A DNA stretch of 63,157 bases, from positions 1 through 63,157 of the forward strand of contig JBOFCO010000177.1 of assembly GCA_051646105.1 (NCBI GenBank), written 5' to 3'. Below the pieces are notes generated by a model. That model did not search any database and was not told the origin of the DNA. It saw only the letters and a list, made by a program, of their open reading frames with translations. The position numbers and the translations under genes are program-made. This document shows positions 8,406 to 16,091 of the stretch, piece by piece (the first letter of the stretch is position 1; every line of letters starts with the position of its first letter). The stretch is from JBOFCO01 sp051646105. GTDB taxonomy: Bacteria; Pseudomonadota; Alphaproteobacteria; Rhodobacterales; Rhodobacteraceae.

Positions 8406-10325
8406 TCAGATCATCAGTTGCTGGCCCAGTTCCACCACGCGGTTGGTCGGCAACCGGTAAAAGCCTGTGGCATCGGCGGCGGATTTCGTCATCGAGATGA
8501 ACAGGCTTTCCTGCCAGCGTGGCAGGCCGTGCTGGGGCGACGACCGGAAGCTGCGTCGGTTCAGGAAGAAGGTCGTGCTCATGATGTCGAACTTCTCGCC
8601 TTCCTTGCGGGCGAGTGCCAGCGCCTTGGGCACATTCGGTTCTTCCATATACCCGAAATTCAGGCCCACACGGACGAAACGATCACTAAGCTTTTCAAGG
8701 GTGATCCGGTCGTGATCCTCGGTCAGATAGGGCGTCGGGACCACCGAAACCGTAACGATGAAATTCTTGCTGTGCAGCACGTGGTTGTGTTTCAGGTTAT
8801 GCAGCAGGGCAGTCGGCGCCATGTCTGGATCCGACGTCAGGAACACCGCGGTGCCGGGTGCTTCCAGCGGCTTTGACTTTTTCAGCATGCCGATCAGGCT
8901 TTCCATGTCGATCGCCCCCTGCCGTGCCTTGCGCTGAACGTGGCGCGACCCGCGCACCCATGTCCACATCAGCAGACAGACCACTGCCGCCATGATGATC
9001 GGCACATAGCCACCATCCATGACCTTGGTCATGTTCGCCGCAAGGAACAGGCATTCAATGATGAAGATCGGCAGCAGGATGGAAAGCGTCTTGGCCTTTG
9101 ACCATTTCCATGCGCGGGTAAAGACGAAGAAGGCGAGGATCGAGGTGATGACCATATCCCCCGTCACCGCGATGCCATAGGCAGAGGCAAGGTTGCTGGA
9201 AGAGCCAAAGATCAGCACCAGCGTCACCACGCCAACCGCCAGCACCATGTTGATCTTCGGCAGATAAATCTGCCCGTACTGGGTTTCTGATGTGTGCAGG
9301 ATTTCCATCCGTGGCAGCAGACCCATGCGCACGGCTTGCTGTATCATCGAGAAAGCGCCTGAAATCACAGCCTGGCTGGCGATGACGGTGGCGGCGGTGG
9401 CCAGGATGACCAGCGGCAGCAACATCCAGTCAGGTGCCATCAGAAAGAAGGGGTTTTCGGCCTTTTCCGGGTGGGCCAGCACCAGCGCGCCCTGACCAAG
9501 ATACGACAGCGTCAGCGCCGGGAAAACGAGTATCCCCCAGGCGATGCGGATCGGCTTTCGACCAAAGTGGCCCATGTCCGCATAAAGCGCCTCGCCCCCC
9601 GTAACCGCCAGAAAGACCGAACCGAGCACTATGAATGAGGCAAGACCGTTGTGGACCAGAAAGCCCGCCGCATAGATCGGATTCAGCGCGGCAAATATCC
9701 GGGGATCGTCACCGATATGGGCAATGCCCATGATCGCCATGACCAGAAACCAGATCACCATGATCGGGCCGAACAGGATTGAAACCGTGCCCGTGCCCTG
9801 TGCCTGCACCGCGAAAAGCGCAACGATGATGACCAGCGTTGCCGGGATCACGAACGGGGAGAAGCCCGGCGCCACAAGTGACATGCCCTCCACCGCTGAC
9901 AGGACTGACATGGCGGGCGTGATGATCGCATCGCCGAAAAACAGCGAAATGCCGATGACACCTACGCCGAGCAGCCAGGCCGGTCGCGCCCGAAGCGCTT
10001 TTTGCACCAGCGCCACCAGCGACAGCGTGCCGCCTTCGCCCCGGTTGTCGGCGCGCATGATGAACATGACATATTTCACCGTCACGATCAGGATCAGCGT
10101 CCAGATCAGCAACGAGATGACGCCGAACACATCGCTTTCGGTCAATCCGTCATGGCTGGCGGCATGTAGCGATTCCCGCATCGCATAAAGCGGGCTGGTG
10201 CCGATGTCGCCGTAGACAACCCCGATCGCGCCAAGCACCAGAAGTGCGATGTTTCCGCCGCTATGGCCGTGGGCCTGCCCCTGTTCCTGGGCAGAATCGG
10301 ATGTGGCAGCATCGGTTTCGGACAT
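8406..10325 (-). CDS. kup: KUP-family potassium uptake transporter
   Basis: A 639-residue membrane protein. The KUP/HAK signature GAIGVVYGDIGTSPLYAMRE sits near residue 30, followed by about 12 hydrophobic segments and a soluble C-terminal domain with RFVRVGLNFGYMEEPNVP. It imports K+ with H+. The start at ATG 10325 is chosen because the family motif begins soon after; the frame continues to 10622 but that extension overlaps the 3' end of rutR and has no family similarity. It lies between preA and rutR without obvious functional link. Confidence 0.93.
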   Translation of the reverse strand: MSETDAATSDSAQEQGQAHGHSGGNIALLVLGAIGVVYGDIGTSPLYAMRESLHAASHDGLTESDVFGVISLLIWTLILIVTVKYVMFIMRADNRGEGGTLSLVALVQKALRARPAWLLGVGVIGISLFFGDAIITPAMSVLSAVEGMSLVAPGFSPFVIPATLVIIVALFAVQAQGTGTVSILFGPIMVIWFLVMAIMGIAHIGDDPRIFAALNPIYAAGFLVHNGLASFIVLGSVFLAVTGGEALYADMGHFGRKPIRIAWGILVFPALTLSYLGQGALVLAHPEKAENPFFLMAPDWMLLPLVILATAATVIASQAVISGAFSMIQQAVRMGLLPRMEILHTSETQYGQIYLPKINMVLAVGVVTLVLIFGSSSNLASAYGIAVTGDMVITSILAFFVFTRAWKWSKAKTLSILLPIFIIECLFLAANMTKVMDGGYVPIIMAAVVCLLMWTWVRGSRHVQRKARQGAIDMESLIGMLKKSKPLEAPGTAVFLTSDPDMAPTALLHNLKHNHVLHSKNFIVTVSVVPTPYLTEDHDRITLEKLSDRFVRVGLNFGYMEEPNVPKALALARKEGEKFDIMSTTFFLNRRSFRSSPQHGLPRWQESLFISMTKSAADATGFYRLPTNRVVELGQQLMI

Positions 10326-10432
10326 AAGATCACCGGATCGTGTTTCGGGCGCGATATATCCGCAGGTCCGGCAACAGGCAATCTGACGGCGCTTTCCGAT
10401 GAACGGGCGGTCAGTTTCGCAAAGGAAGATGC

Positions 10433-11050
10433 CTATTTTGGCAGCAGCAGCCTGGTCAACAGATGCGTCAGGAATGTTTCCGCCTCTGCAAAGGGATCGT
10501 GGCCTTCGCCCAGCACCGCGCGAACCTGCACGTCGAAGTCGGCGTAATGCTGGGTCAACGCCCAGATCGAGAAAATCAGGTGATGCGGCGATACGGATGC
10601 GATACGGCCCTGATCGGCCCAAGCCTGTATGACTTCCGCCTTTTCGTCGACGAGCTGTTTCAGTTCTCCCTTCAGCGACGGAAGTATGCGCGGTGCACCC
10701 TGAAGGATCTCATTGGCGAACAGGCGGCTTTCGCGGGGGCGTTCGCGGCTGATCTGCAGCTTGCGCCGCGCATAGCCGATCAGTTCGTGCAGCGGATCGC
10801 CTTTGGGATCGATTGCGTGCAGCGGGTCAAGCCAGGTTTCCAGCAGGCCTGCCAGCAGCTCGGCGTGGATCGCTTCCTTTGAGGGGAAGTAATACAGAAG
10901 GTTTGGCTTCGACAGGCCCGCCACCTCGGCGATCTGGTCCAGCGTCGCCCCCCGGAAGCCGTGGGTCGAAAACACCTCCAGCGCCGCCTCCAGAATGGCG
11001 GCGGTGTTCCTGCGCTGGATACGCGTGCGTGGCGCGGGTGCGTCTTCCAT
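10433..11050 (-). CDS. rutR: TetR-family pyrimidine utilisation regulator RutR
   Basis: A 205-residue TetR-family protein. The HTH covers about residues 14-60 (RRNTAAILEAALEVFSTHGF, then LDQIAEVAGLSKPNLLYYF). The C-terminal ligand domain contains FANEILQGAPRI and HHLIFSIWALTQHYADF, the RutR pattern. E. coli RutR binds uracil or thymine and releases its palindromic operator. Here it is divergent from the aminotransferase gene, with a RutR-type palindrome between them, and is surrounded by pyrimidine catabolism genes, which supports the call. It probably regulates itself. Confidence 0.92.
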   Translation of the reverse strand: MEDAPAPRTRIQRRNTAAILEAALEVFSTHGFRGATLDQIAEVAGLSKPNLLYYFPSKEAIHAELLAGLLETWLDPLHAIDPKGDPLHELIGYARRKLQISRERPRESRLFANEILQGAPRILPSLKGELKQLVDEKAEVIQAWADQGRIASVSPHHLIFSIWALTQHYADFDVQVRAVLGEGHDPFAEAETFLTHLLTRLLLPK

Positions 11051-11119
11051 ATTCCCGACCCCTTTTCCGGCCGTTTCCTGGCCTGCCTTGACTGGGCCTA
11101 TGCCTCTGCTAGCGTGAAC

Positions 11120-11135
11120 CTGACCGTTTGGTCAA
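11120..11135 (+). promoter_or_regulatory. RutR operator between rutR and the aminotransferase gene
   Basis: CTGACCGTTTGGTCAA has arms TGACC/GGTCA over a 4-base spacer and matches 14 of 16 consensus positions (TTGACCANNTGGTCAA). It lies 70 bases before rutR and 58 before the aminotransferase start, so it can serve both divergent promoters. Confidence 0.8.
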
Positions 11136-11192
11136 ACAATTGCCAGCGTCGGCCGGTCGGCCCAGCCCGCGCCGCGACAGGAGAGACCCATC

Positions 11193-12521
11193 ATGGCGCT
11201 TGACCGCAAGACCGCACCCAATGACCTGAATGCATTCTGGATGCCCTTTACCTCGAACCGCCAGTTCAAGAAGGCACCGCGGATGTTCGTGGCGGCCAAG
11301 GACATGCATTATACCACCAGCGACGGGCGGCAGGTGCTGGACGGAACGGCGGGGTTATGGTGCTGCAACGCCGGTCATTGCCGTCCGAAGATCACCGAAG
11401 CGATCCAGCGGCAGGCGGCAGAGCTGGACTATGCGCCCGCCTTCCAGATGGGCCATCCTGTTGCCTTTGAACTGGCCAACAGGGTGATCGAGATCGCGCC
11501 CAAGGGCATCGAGCATGTGTTCTATACCAATTCCGGGTCGGAATCGGTTGATACCGCGCTGAAACTGGCCATCGCCTATCACCGCGCGCGGGGTGAAGGC
11601 ACCCGCACGCGGCTGATCGGGCGGGAACGTGGCTATCACGGCGTCAACTTTGGCGGCATTTCCGTCGGCGGCATCGTCAACAACCGCAAGTTCTTTGGCA
11701 CGCTGCTGGCCGGGGTGGATCACCTGCCGCACACGCATCTGCCCGGCCAGAACGCCTATGCCAAAGGCCAGCCTGAACATGGCGCAAACCTTGCCGACGA
11801 TCTGGAGCGGATCGTGGCGCTGCATGGGGCGGAAACCATCGCAGCGGTGATCGTTGAACCAGTTGCGGGGTCGACCGGGGTCATCCTGCCGCCAAAGGGC
11901 TATCTGGAAAAGCTGCGCGCGATCACGAAAAAGCACGGCATCCTGCTGATCTTTGACGAGGTGATCACCGGCTTTGGTCGGCTTGGCAGCGCCTTTGCCG
12001 CCCAGCATTTCGACGTGCTGCCCGACATGATGACCACGGCGAAGGGCCTGACCAACGGCGTGATCCCGATGGGGGCGGTGCTGACGACGGCGGATGTGCA
12101 CGACGCCTTCATGCAGGGGCCGGAGCATATGATCGAGCTGTTTCACGGCTATACCTATTCGGGCAATCCGATTGCGTCGGCGGCGGGCATCGCCACCCTG
12201 GAAACCTACAAGGAAGAAGGGCTTTTCCAGCGCGCCGCCGATATCGCCCCCTATTGGGAACAGGCGCTGCATTCGCTGAAAGGTGCGCGCCACGTCATCG
12301 ATATCCGCAACATGGGGCTGATCGGCGCGATCGAGCTTGACCCGATCGCGGGAGAGCCGACGAAGCGCGCCTTCTCTGCCTTCCTTGCTGCCTATGACAA
12401 GGGCATCCTCATCCGCACCACTGGCGACATCATCGCCATGTCGCCGCCGCTGATCGTCGAGAAAGCTCATATCGATCAGTTGATTGGCACGTTACGGGAA
12501 GTTCTGGATAAGCTGCCGTAA
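11193..12521 (+). CDS. Omega-amino acid (beta-alanine):pyruvate aminotransferase
   Basis: A 442-residue class III PLP aminotransferase. The N terminus DLNAFWMPFTSNRQFK is typical of beta-alanine:pyruvate transaminases. Other marks are YTNSGSESVDTALK, RGYHGVNFGGISVGG, the PLP-ring Asp in IFDEVITGFGR (D255) and the Schiff-base lysine in TTAKGLTNG (K284). In reductive pyrimidine degradation the products are beta-alanine or beta-aminoisobutyrate, which this enzyme would convert to malonate semialdehyde or its methyl form. The RutR operator just upstream supports the role. The exact amino donor is inferred. Confidence 0.9.
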   Translation: MALDRKTAPNDLNAFWMPFTSNRQFKKAPRMFVAAKDMHYTTSDGRQVLDGTAGLWCCNAGHCRPKITEAIQRQAAELDYAPAFQMGHPVAFELANRVIEIAPKGIEHVFYTNSGSESVDTALKLAIAYHRARGEGTRTRLIGRERGYHGVNFGGISVGGIVNNRKFFGTLLAGVDHLPHTHLPGQNAYAKGQPEHGANLADDLERIVALHGAETIAAVIVEPVAGSTGVILPPKGYLEKLRAITKKHGILLIFDEVITGFGRLGSAFAAQHFDVLPDMMTTAKGLTNGVIPMGAVLTTADVHDAFMQGPEHMIELFHGYTYSGNPIASAAGIATLETYKEEGLFQRAADIAPYWEQALHSLKGARHVIDIRNMGLIGAIELDPIAGEPTKRAFSAFLAAYDKGILIRTTGDIIAMSPPLIVEKAHIDQLIGTLREVLDKLP

Positions 12522-12552
12522 CGGCAAACCCCAGAATGGACGGAGTATGCGG

Positions 12553-13179
12553 ATGAGTTTCTTTCGCGTCTTTCCCGCCGCGGCAGCGATGCTTGGTTTT
12601 TTTGCCGTGCCGGCGTCGGCGCAGGAAGCGCAAAGCCTGACCGGGCTTTCGGTCATCCAGGGAGAGGGCGCAGCGCCTGCGCCGATCACATATGCGACGG
12701 GGGACGGCGCGGTATCGCTTGCGCAGGTGCAGATCGCGCAGGGCCCGTTCGACCTGTCCTTTCCGCGCGGAAGCTGCGCCCCCGATCAGGAAGGCGTTCA
12801 TATCCGGGTGCATCCGGCAGATAAGGTTGAAGAGGTTCTGGCGGGCGTGAACGAATTGGCGGCCATGGACATGCCGTCCGACGTCCTGAGGACAATTTTC
12901 CAGCCGGGTTACGGCATGGCGGCAGAGGCGGGGCCGGTTTCGGTGCTTTACACCGATGGCAGCGGTGCACCTATGACCGAACAAGGGTTCAACTATTTCT
13001 TTGAAGAGCGCTTCACGGCCGGCAACGCGGAAACGGCAACGATAGGGGTTACCGCCATCGACGCGGGTGGCTTCAACCTGCTCGATTCCGGCACGCCCTT
13101 CGTTCTCGTCATGGGGCGCAACGATTGCGATGCCGATCCGAAGCTGCTGCTGGATGTGCTGTCGGTGTCGTTCGACTGA
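12553..13179 (+). CDS. Exported protein of unknown function, upstream of the ion channel gene
   Basis: A 208-residue protein with a clear signal peptide (MSFFRVFPAAAAMLGFFAVP, cleavage after ASA, about residue 23). The mature part is acidic and has only two cysteines (in RGSCAPDQ and RNDCDADP), which may pair in the periplasm. I recognise no family. ATG 12553 is chosen because GGAG lies 7 bases upstream; another ATG is at 12547. It starts 31 bases after the aminotransferase stop, so it is probably on the same RutR-controlled transcript, and it precedes the pentameric channel gene. Confidence 0.75.
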   Translation: MSFFRVFPAAAAMLGFFAVPASAQEAQSLTGLSVIQGEGAAPAPITYATGDGAVSLAQVQIAQGPFDLSFPRGSCAPDQEGVHIRVHPADKVEEVLAGVNELAAMDMPSDVLRTIFQPGYGMAAEAGPVSVLYTDGSGAPMTEQGFNYFFEERFTAGNAETATIGVTAIDAGGFNLLDSGTPFVLVMGRNDCDADPKLLLDVLSVSFD

Positions 13180-13211
13180 ATCGTTTCGGTCGGTTACGCC
13201 TGCACCTGCCT

Positions 13212-13239
13212 GGAAACCCGGCGACATAGGCGGGTTTCC
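13212..13239 (+). promoter_or_regulatory. Long perfect inverted repeat in the leader of the channel gene
   Basis: GGAAACCCG (13212-13220) and CGGGTTTCC (13231-13239) are perfect 9-bp arms around a 10-base loop. No T-run follows, so it is not a standard terminator. It could act as an RNA hairpin that separates expression of the exported protein and the channel, or as a protein site. Confidence 0.55.
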
Positions 13240-13275
13240 GGTCGCGGCGGGGAGTTTCGCAAGAAAGTCGTTGCC

Positions 13276-13308
13276 GCTACGTAAATGCCGCTGTTGCCGT
13301 TCCGTAGC
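13276..13308 (+). promoter_or_regulatory. Second inverted repeat in the leader of the channel gene
   Basis: GCTACG (13276-13281) and CGTAGC (13303-13308) form 6-bp arms, extended by an AA/TT match after one mismatch, around a 15- to 21-base spacer. It ends about 20 bases before the channel start and just before the ribosome-site region. Confidence 0.4.
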
Positions 13309-13328
13309 AAGAAAAGCGGGTGACGGTC

Positions 13329-14498
13329 ATGCGGTTTGGGTGGATTACTTTTCTGTTGCTGGCCCTGTTCGCCGGGTTTTCTTATCCCGCACTGGCCCAG
13401 GATACCGCCCCAGCCGAAACGCCTGCCCCGGTCGCGGAAAGCACCGGGGAAACCACCGCTGCCGACAACCCGTCGGGAGAGCCAAACAAGGTCTTTGTCG
13501 GGGTCTATGTGAACGATATCCAGCAGATGGATCTGCAAACGCACAGCTATGCGATGGATTTCTACATCTGGCTGCGCTGGAAAAATCCCGACATCAATCC
13601 ATCTGCCACGCTGGAATACATGAACCCGTTCCAGCTTTGGGGGCACATGGCCATGCCGATCTATGAAGAGCCGCAGGATCTGGACGATGGCAGCAAATAC
13701 TTGGCCCTTCGCTATCAGGGCCATTTCAACAGCAAGCTGCCGCTGGAAAAATATCCGTTCGACGACCAGAAGCTGATTGTGGAGTTCGAGGACAACGCCG
13801 CAGGGGCCACCAGGCAGGTCTTCGTTCCCGATCCCGTCAACCCCATCAAGCTGAACCCGGAAATGACCCTGCCGGGATACATCTTCGGCACGCCGACGCT
13901 GACCGTTGCGTCAAAAGCCTATCCGACAAATTTCGGCGACACGCGCCTGACCGAACTTGAACCCTGTTCCCGCGTGACCTTTTCTGTTCCCGTGCACCGG
14001 CCCACGCTGACCTATGCGATCAAGGCAATCCTGCCGGTGTTTCTTGTCGTCATCTGCGCAGCCTTGGTGTTCTTCATCCACCCGAGCTTTGTCGAAGGCA
14101 GGATCGGCATGGGCATCACGGCACTGCTGACACTGGTGGCACTTCAGATCACATCGAATTCGCAACTGCCGGAAGTCGACTATCTGATGATGATCGACAT
14201 GCTGTATTTCGTCGCCTACGTCTTGGTCATTGCAAGTCTCGGGCAGGTCGTCCGCACGTCGTGGACGGCGTATCGGAAGGAAGACGCCCGTGCCATCCGG
14301 CAGGATCGCTGGGGTTTTGCCGTGTTCTCGCTGCTTTATGTCGCGGCGTCTGCGGCGGTGATGATCTATTCCCTGTCGCGGAAAGGCGGATCAGCATCCG
14401 CGCGGGATTTTTCGGCAATTTGCGCGGTTTGCACGGCGAAGAGTGTCTTGCCGTGCCAAAAGCCATTGACCGGATCGCAGGGCTGTGGTCGCCTTTGA
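13329..14498 (+). CDS. Prokaryotic pentameric ligand-gated ion channel (Cys-loop receptor superfamily)
   Basis: A 389-residue protein. It has a signal peptide (about 1-24), an acidic/Pro linker, and an extracellular beta-sandwich domain (about 55-225) with FYIWLRWKNP and the superfamily hallmark LEKYPFDDQ (139-147) without the flanking disulfide cysteines, as in other bacterial channels. Four membrane segments follow: M1 about 229-251 with its proline (LPVFLVV), M2 about 258-276 (GRIGMGITALLTLVALQ), M3 about 285-308 after the LPEVDYL turn, and M4 about 329-348. A 40-residue Cys-containing tail follows M4. GTG 13320 is an alternative start. It should form a ligand-opened pore in the inner membrane. 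Its place between beta-alanine aminotransferase and beta-ureidopropionase genes suggests, by inference only, an amine or pyrimidine-derived ligand. Confidence 0.9.
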   Translation: MRFGWITFLLLALFAGFSYPALAQDTAPAETPAPVAESTGETTAADNPSGEPNKVFVGVYVNDIQQMDLQTHSYAMDFYIWLRWKNPDINPSATLEYMNPFQLWGHMAMPIYEEPQDLDDGSKYLALRYQGHFNSKLPLEKYPFDDQKLIVEFEDNAAGATRQVFVPDPVNPIKLNPEMTLPGYIFGTPTLTVASKAYPTNFGDTRLTELEPCSRVTFSVPVHRPTLTYAIKAILPVFLVVICAALVFFIHPSFVEGRIGMGITALLTLVALQITSNSQLPEVDYLMMIDMLYFVAYVLVIASLGQVVRTSWTAYRKEDARAIRQDRWGFAVFSLLYVAASAAVMIYSLSRKGGSASARDFSAICAVCTAKSVLPCQKPLTGSQGCGRL

Positions 14499-14516
14499 TT
14501 TGACCGATTGGTCAAA
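14499..14516 (+). promoter_or_regulatory. RutR operator upstream of the beta-ureidopropionase gene
   Basis: TTTGACCGATTGGTCAAA is a palindrome with perfect 7-bp arms around GATT and matches 15 of the 16 consensus positions. It starts one base after the channel stop codon and lies 33 bases before the next start, so it likely controls the downstream hydrolase/transport operon. Confidence 0.85.
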
Positions 14517-14548
14517 GACTCGGGCCTAGCCAGCGAAAGGTTGCAGCC

Positions 14549-15799
14549 ATGCCGACACCCGGTGAAAACCTTCGGATCAACGACACAAGGCTGTGGGACA
14601 GCCTGATGGAGATGGCGAAGATCGGTCCCGGTGTTGCGGGCGGCAACAACCGCCAGACCCTGACCGACGCCGACAGCGAGGGGCGGCACCTGTTCGCCCG
14701 CTGGTGTGCGGATGCGGGCATGACCATGGGCGTCGATACGATGGGCAACATGTTCGCCACGCGGGCGGGCACCGACCCCAAAGCGCTGCCGGTCTATATC
14801 GGCAGCCATCTGGATACCCAGCCGACGGGTGGGAAATATGACGGCGTGCTGGGCGTTCTTGCGGGGCTGGAAGTGATCCGCAGCATGAACGACATGGGGA
14901 TCAGGACGAAACATCCGGTCGTCGTCACCAACTGGACGAATGAGGAAGGCGCGCGCTTTGCCCCGGCGATGCTGGCGTCCGGCGTATTCGCGGGCATCCA
15001 TACCGAGGATTATGCGAAAGGGCGCAAAGATCTGGACGGCAATGTGTTCGGCGAGGAGTTGCAGCGCATCGGCTGGGTCGGGGACGAGGTCGTCGGGGCC
15101 CGCAAGATGCACGCGATGTTCGAATACCATATCGAACAGGGGCCGATCCTGGAGGCCGAGGGCAAACAGATCGGCGTCGTCACCCACGGGCAGGGGTTGT
15201 GGTGGCTGGAAATCACCCTGACCGGCAAGGATGCCCATACCGGCAGCACGCCGATGAACATGCGGGTGAACGCAGGGTTAGGCATGGCGCGGATCACCGA
15301 GGCCGTCCACCAGATCGCGATGAGCCACCAGCCGAACGCCGTAGGCGCGGTCGGGCAGGTGAAGGTCTTCCCGAACTCCCGCAATGTGATCCCCGGCCGT
15401 GTGGTGTTCACCGTCGACATCCGCTCGCCCGAACTGGCCAAGCTGGATGCCATGCGGGGTGAGGTGGAACGCGCGGCGCACCGCGTTGCGCGGGAACTGG
15501 GGTTGGGCTGCGAGATCGAGGCTGTCGGTCATTTCGACCCGGTGGCGTTTGATCCGGGGCTGGTCAAGGTGGTGCGCGGCGCTGCGGAAAAGCTGGGCTA
15601 TTCGCATATGGATATTGTTTCGGGGGCCGGACATGACGCCTGCTGGATCAACCGGGTGGCCCCGACAGTGATGATCATGTGTCCCTGCGTGGGGGGGCTT
15701 TCACACAATGAAGCCGAGGAGATTTCACCGGAATGGGCGGCGGCGGGGACCGATGTGCTGCTGCACGCGGTGCTTGAGGTCGCGGGGGTGGTGGAGTGA
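14549..15799 (+). CDS. hyuC: M20-family N-carbamoyl-beta-alanine amidohydrolase (beta-ureidopropionase)
   Basis: A 416-residue M20/AllC-type hydrolase. The metal-binding motifs are GSHLDTQPTGGKYDGVLG (H87, D98) and NWTNEEGARF (E132/E133), and the dimerisation domain holds HIEQGPILE and GKDAHTGSTPM. A late SGAGHDACW supplies the last metal ligand. The family also includes allantoate amidohydrolases and N-carbamoyl-L-amino acid hydrolases. The adjacent dihydropyrimidinase and upstream RutR site point to N-carbamoyl-beta-alanine, giving beta-alanine, CO2 and ammonia. Confidence 0.9.
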   Translation: MPTPGENLRINDTRLWDSLMEMAKIGPGVAGGNNRQTLTDADSEGRHLFARWCADAGMTMGVDTMGNMFATRAGTDPKALPVYIGSHLDTQPTGGKYDGVLGVLAGLEVIRSMNDMGIRTKHPVVVTNWTNEEGARFAPAMLASGVFAGIHTEDYAKGRKDLDGNVFGEELQRIGWVGDEVVGARKMHAMFEYHIEQGPILEAEGKQIGVVTHGQGLWWLEITLTGKDAHTGSTPMNMRVNAGLGMARITEAVHQIAMSHQPNAVGAVGQVKVFPNSRNVIPGRVVFTVDIRSPELAKLDAMRGEVERAAHRVARELGLGCEIEAVGHFDPVAFDPGLVKVVRGAAEKLGYSHMDIVSGAGHDACWINRVAPTVMIMCPCVGGLSHNEAEEISPEWAAAGTDVLLHAVLEVAGVVE

Positions 15800-15808
15800 G
15801 GGTTACGG

Positions 15809-16066
15809 ATGCGAAGTAGGAGTGACTTGGGTAAGGTGGTATCGTCCCAAAACCAAAAGATGCTTGCTAAACTATCCTCTGGGACGAAGACGGCGAAAGG
15901 TGATCTATCACATATCGCTGGTGAGCATAGAAGAGCACTGGATGAACAGAAATTTGTCCATGAGATCATTGAGCGTTTCATCCGAAATGCCGATGCAAAC
16001 AAAGGAATAACTCTTTCTAGCGCGGAGCTTCGGGCTTTCTGCCGATACTTGGGGGCGTTGGAATGA
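15809..16066 (+). CDS. Small AT-rich hypothetical protein between hyuC and hydA
   Basis: An 85-residue basic, mostly helical protein (HRRALDEQKFVHEIIERFIR in the middle). Base composition is clearly lower in GC than both neighbours and codons such as AAA, ATA and TTT are common, which suggests a recent insertion into the operon. I recognise no family. ATG 15809 lies 10 bases after the hyuC stop; the ribosome site is weak (GAGTGAGGG). It might be a real small gene or a chance open frame in inserted DNA. Confidence 0.5.
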   Translation: MRSRSDLGKVVSSQNQKMLAKLSSGTKTAKGDLSHIAGEHRRALDEQKFVHEIIERFIRNADANKGITLSSAELRAFCRYLGALE

Positions 16067-16091
16067 TTTCGTCCAAAATTGGGAGCCTATC

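Noticed and set aside
10326..10622. N-terminal extension of the kup frame
   Set aside because: The family N terminus begins at ATG 10325, and the extension overlaps the 3' end of rutR.
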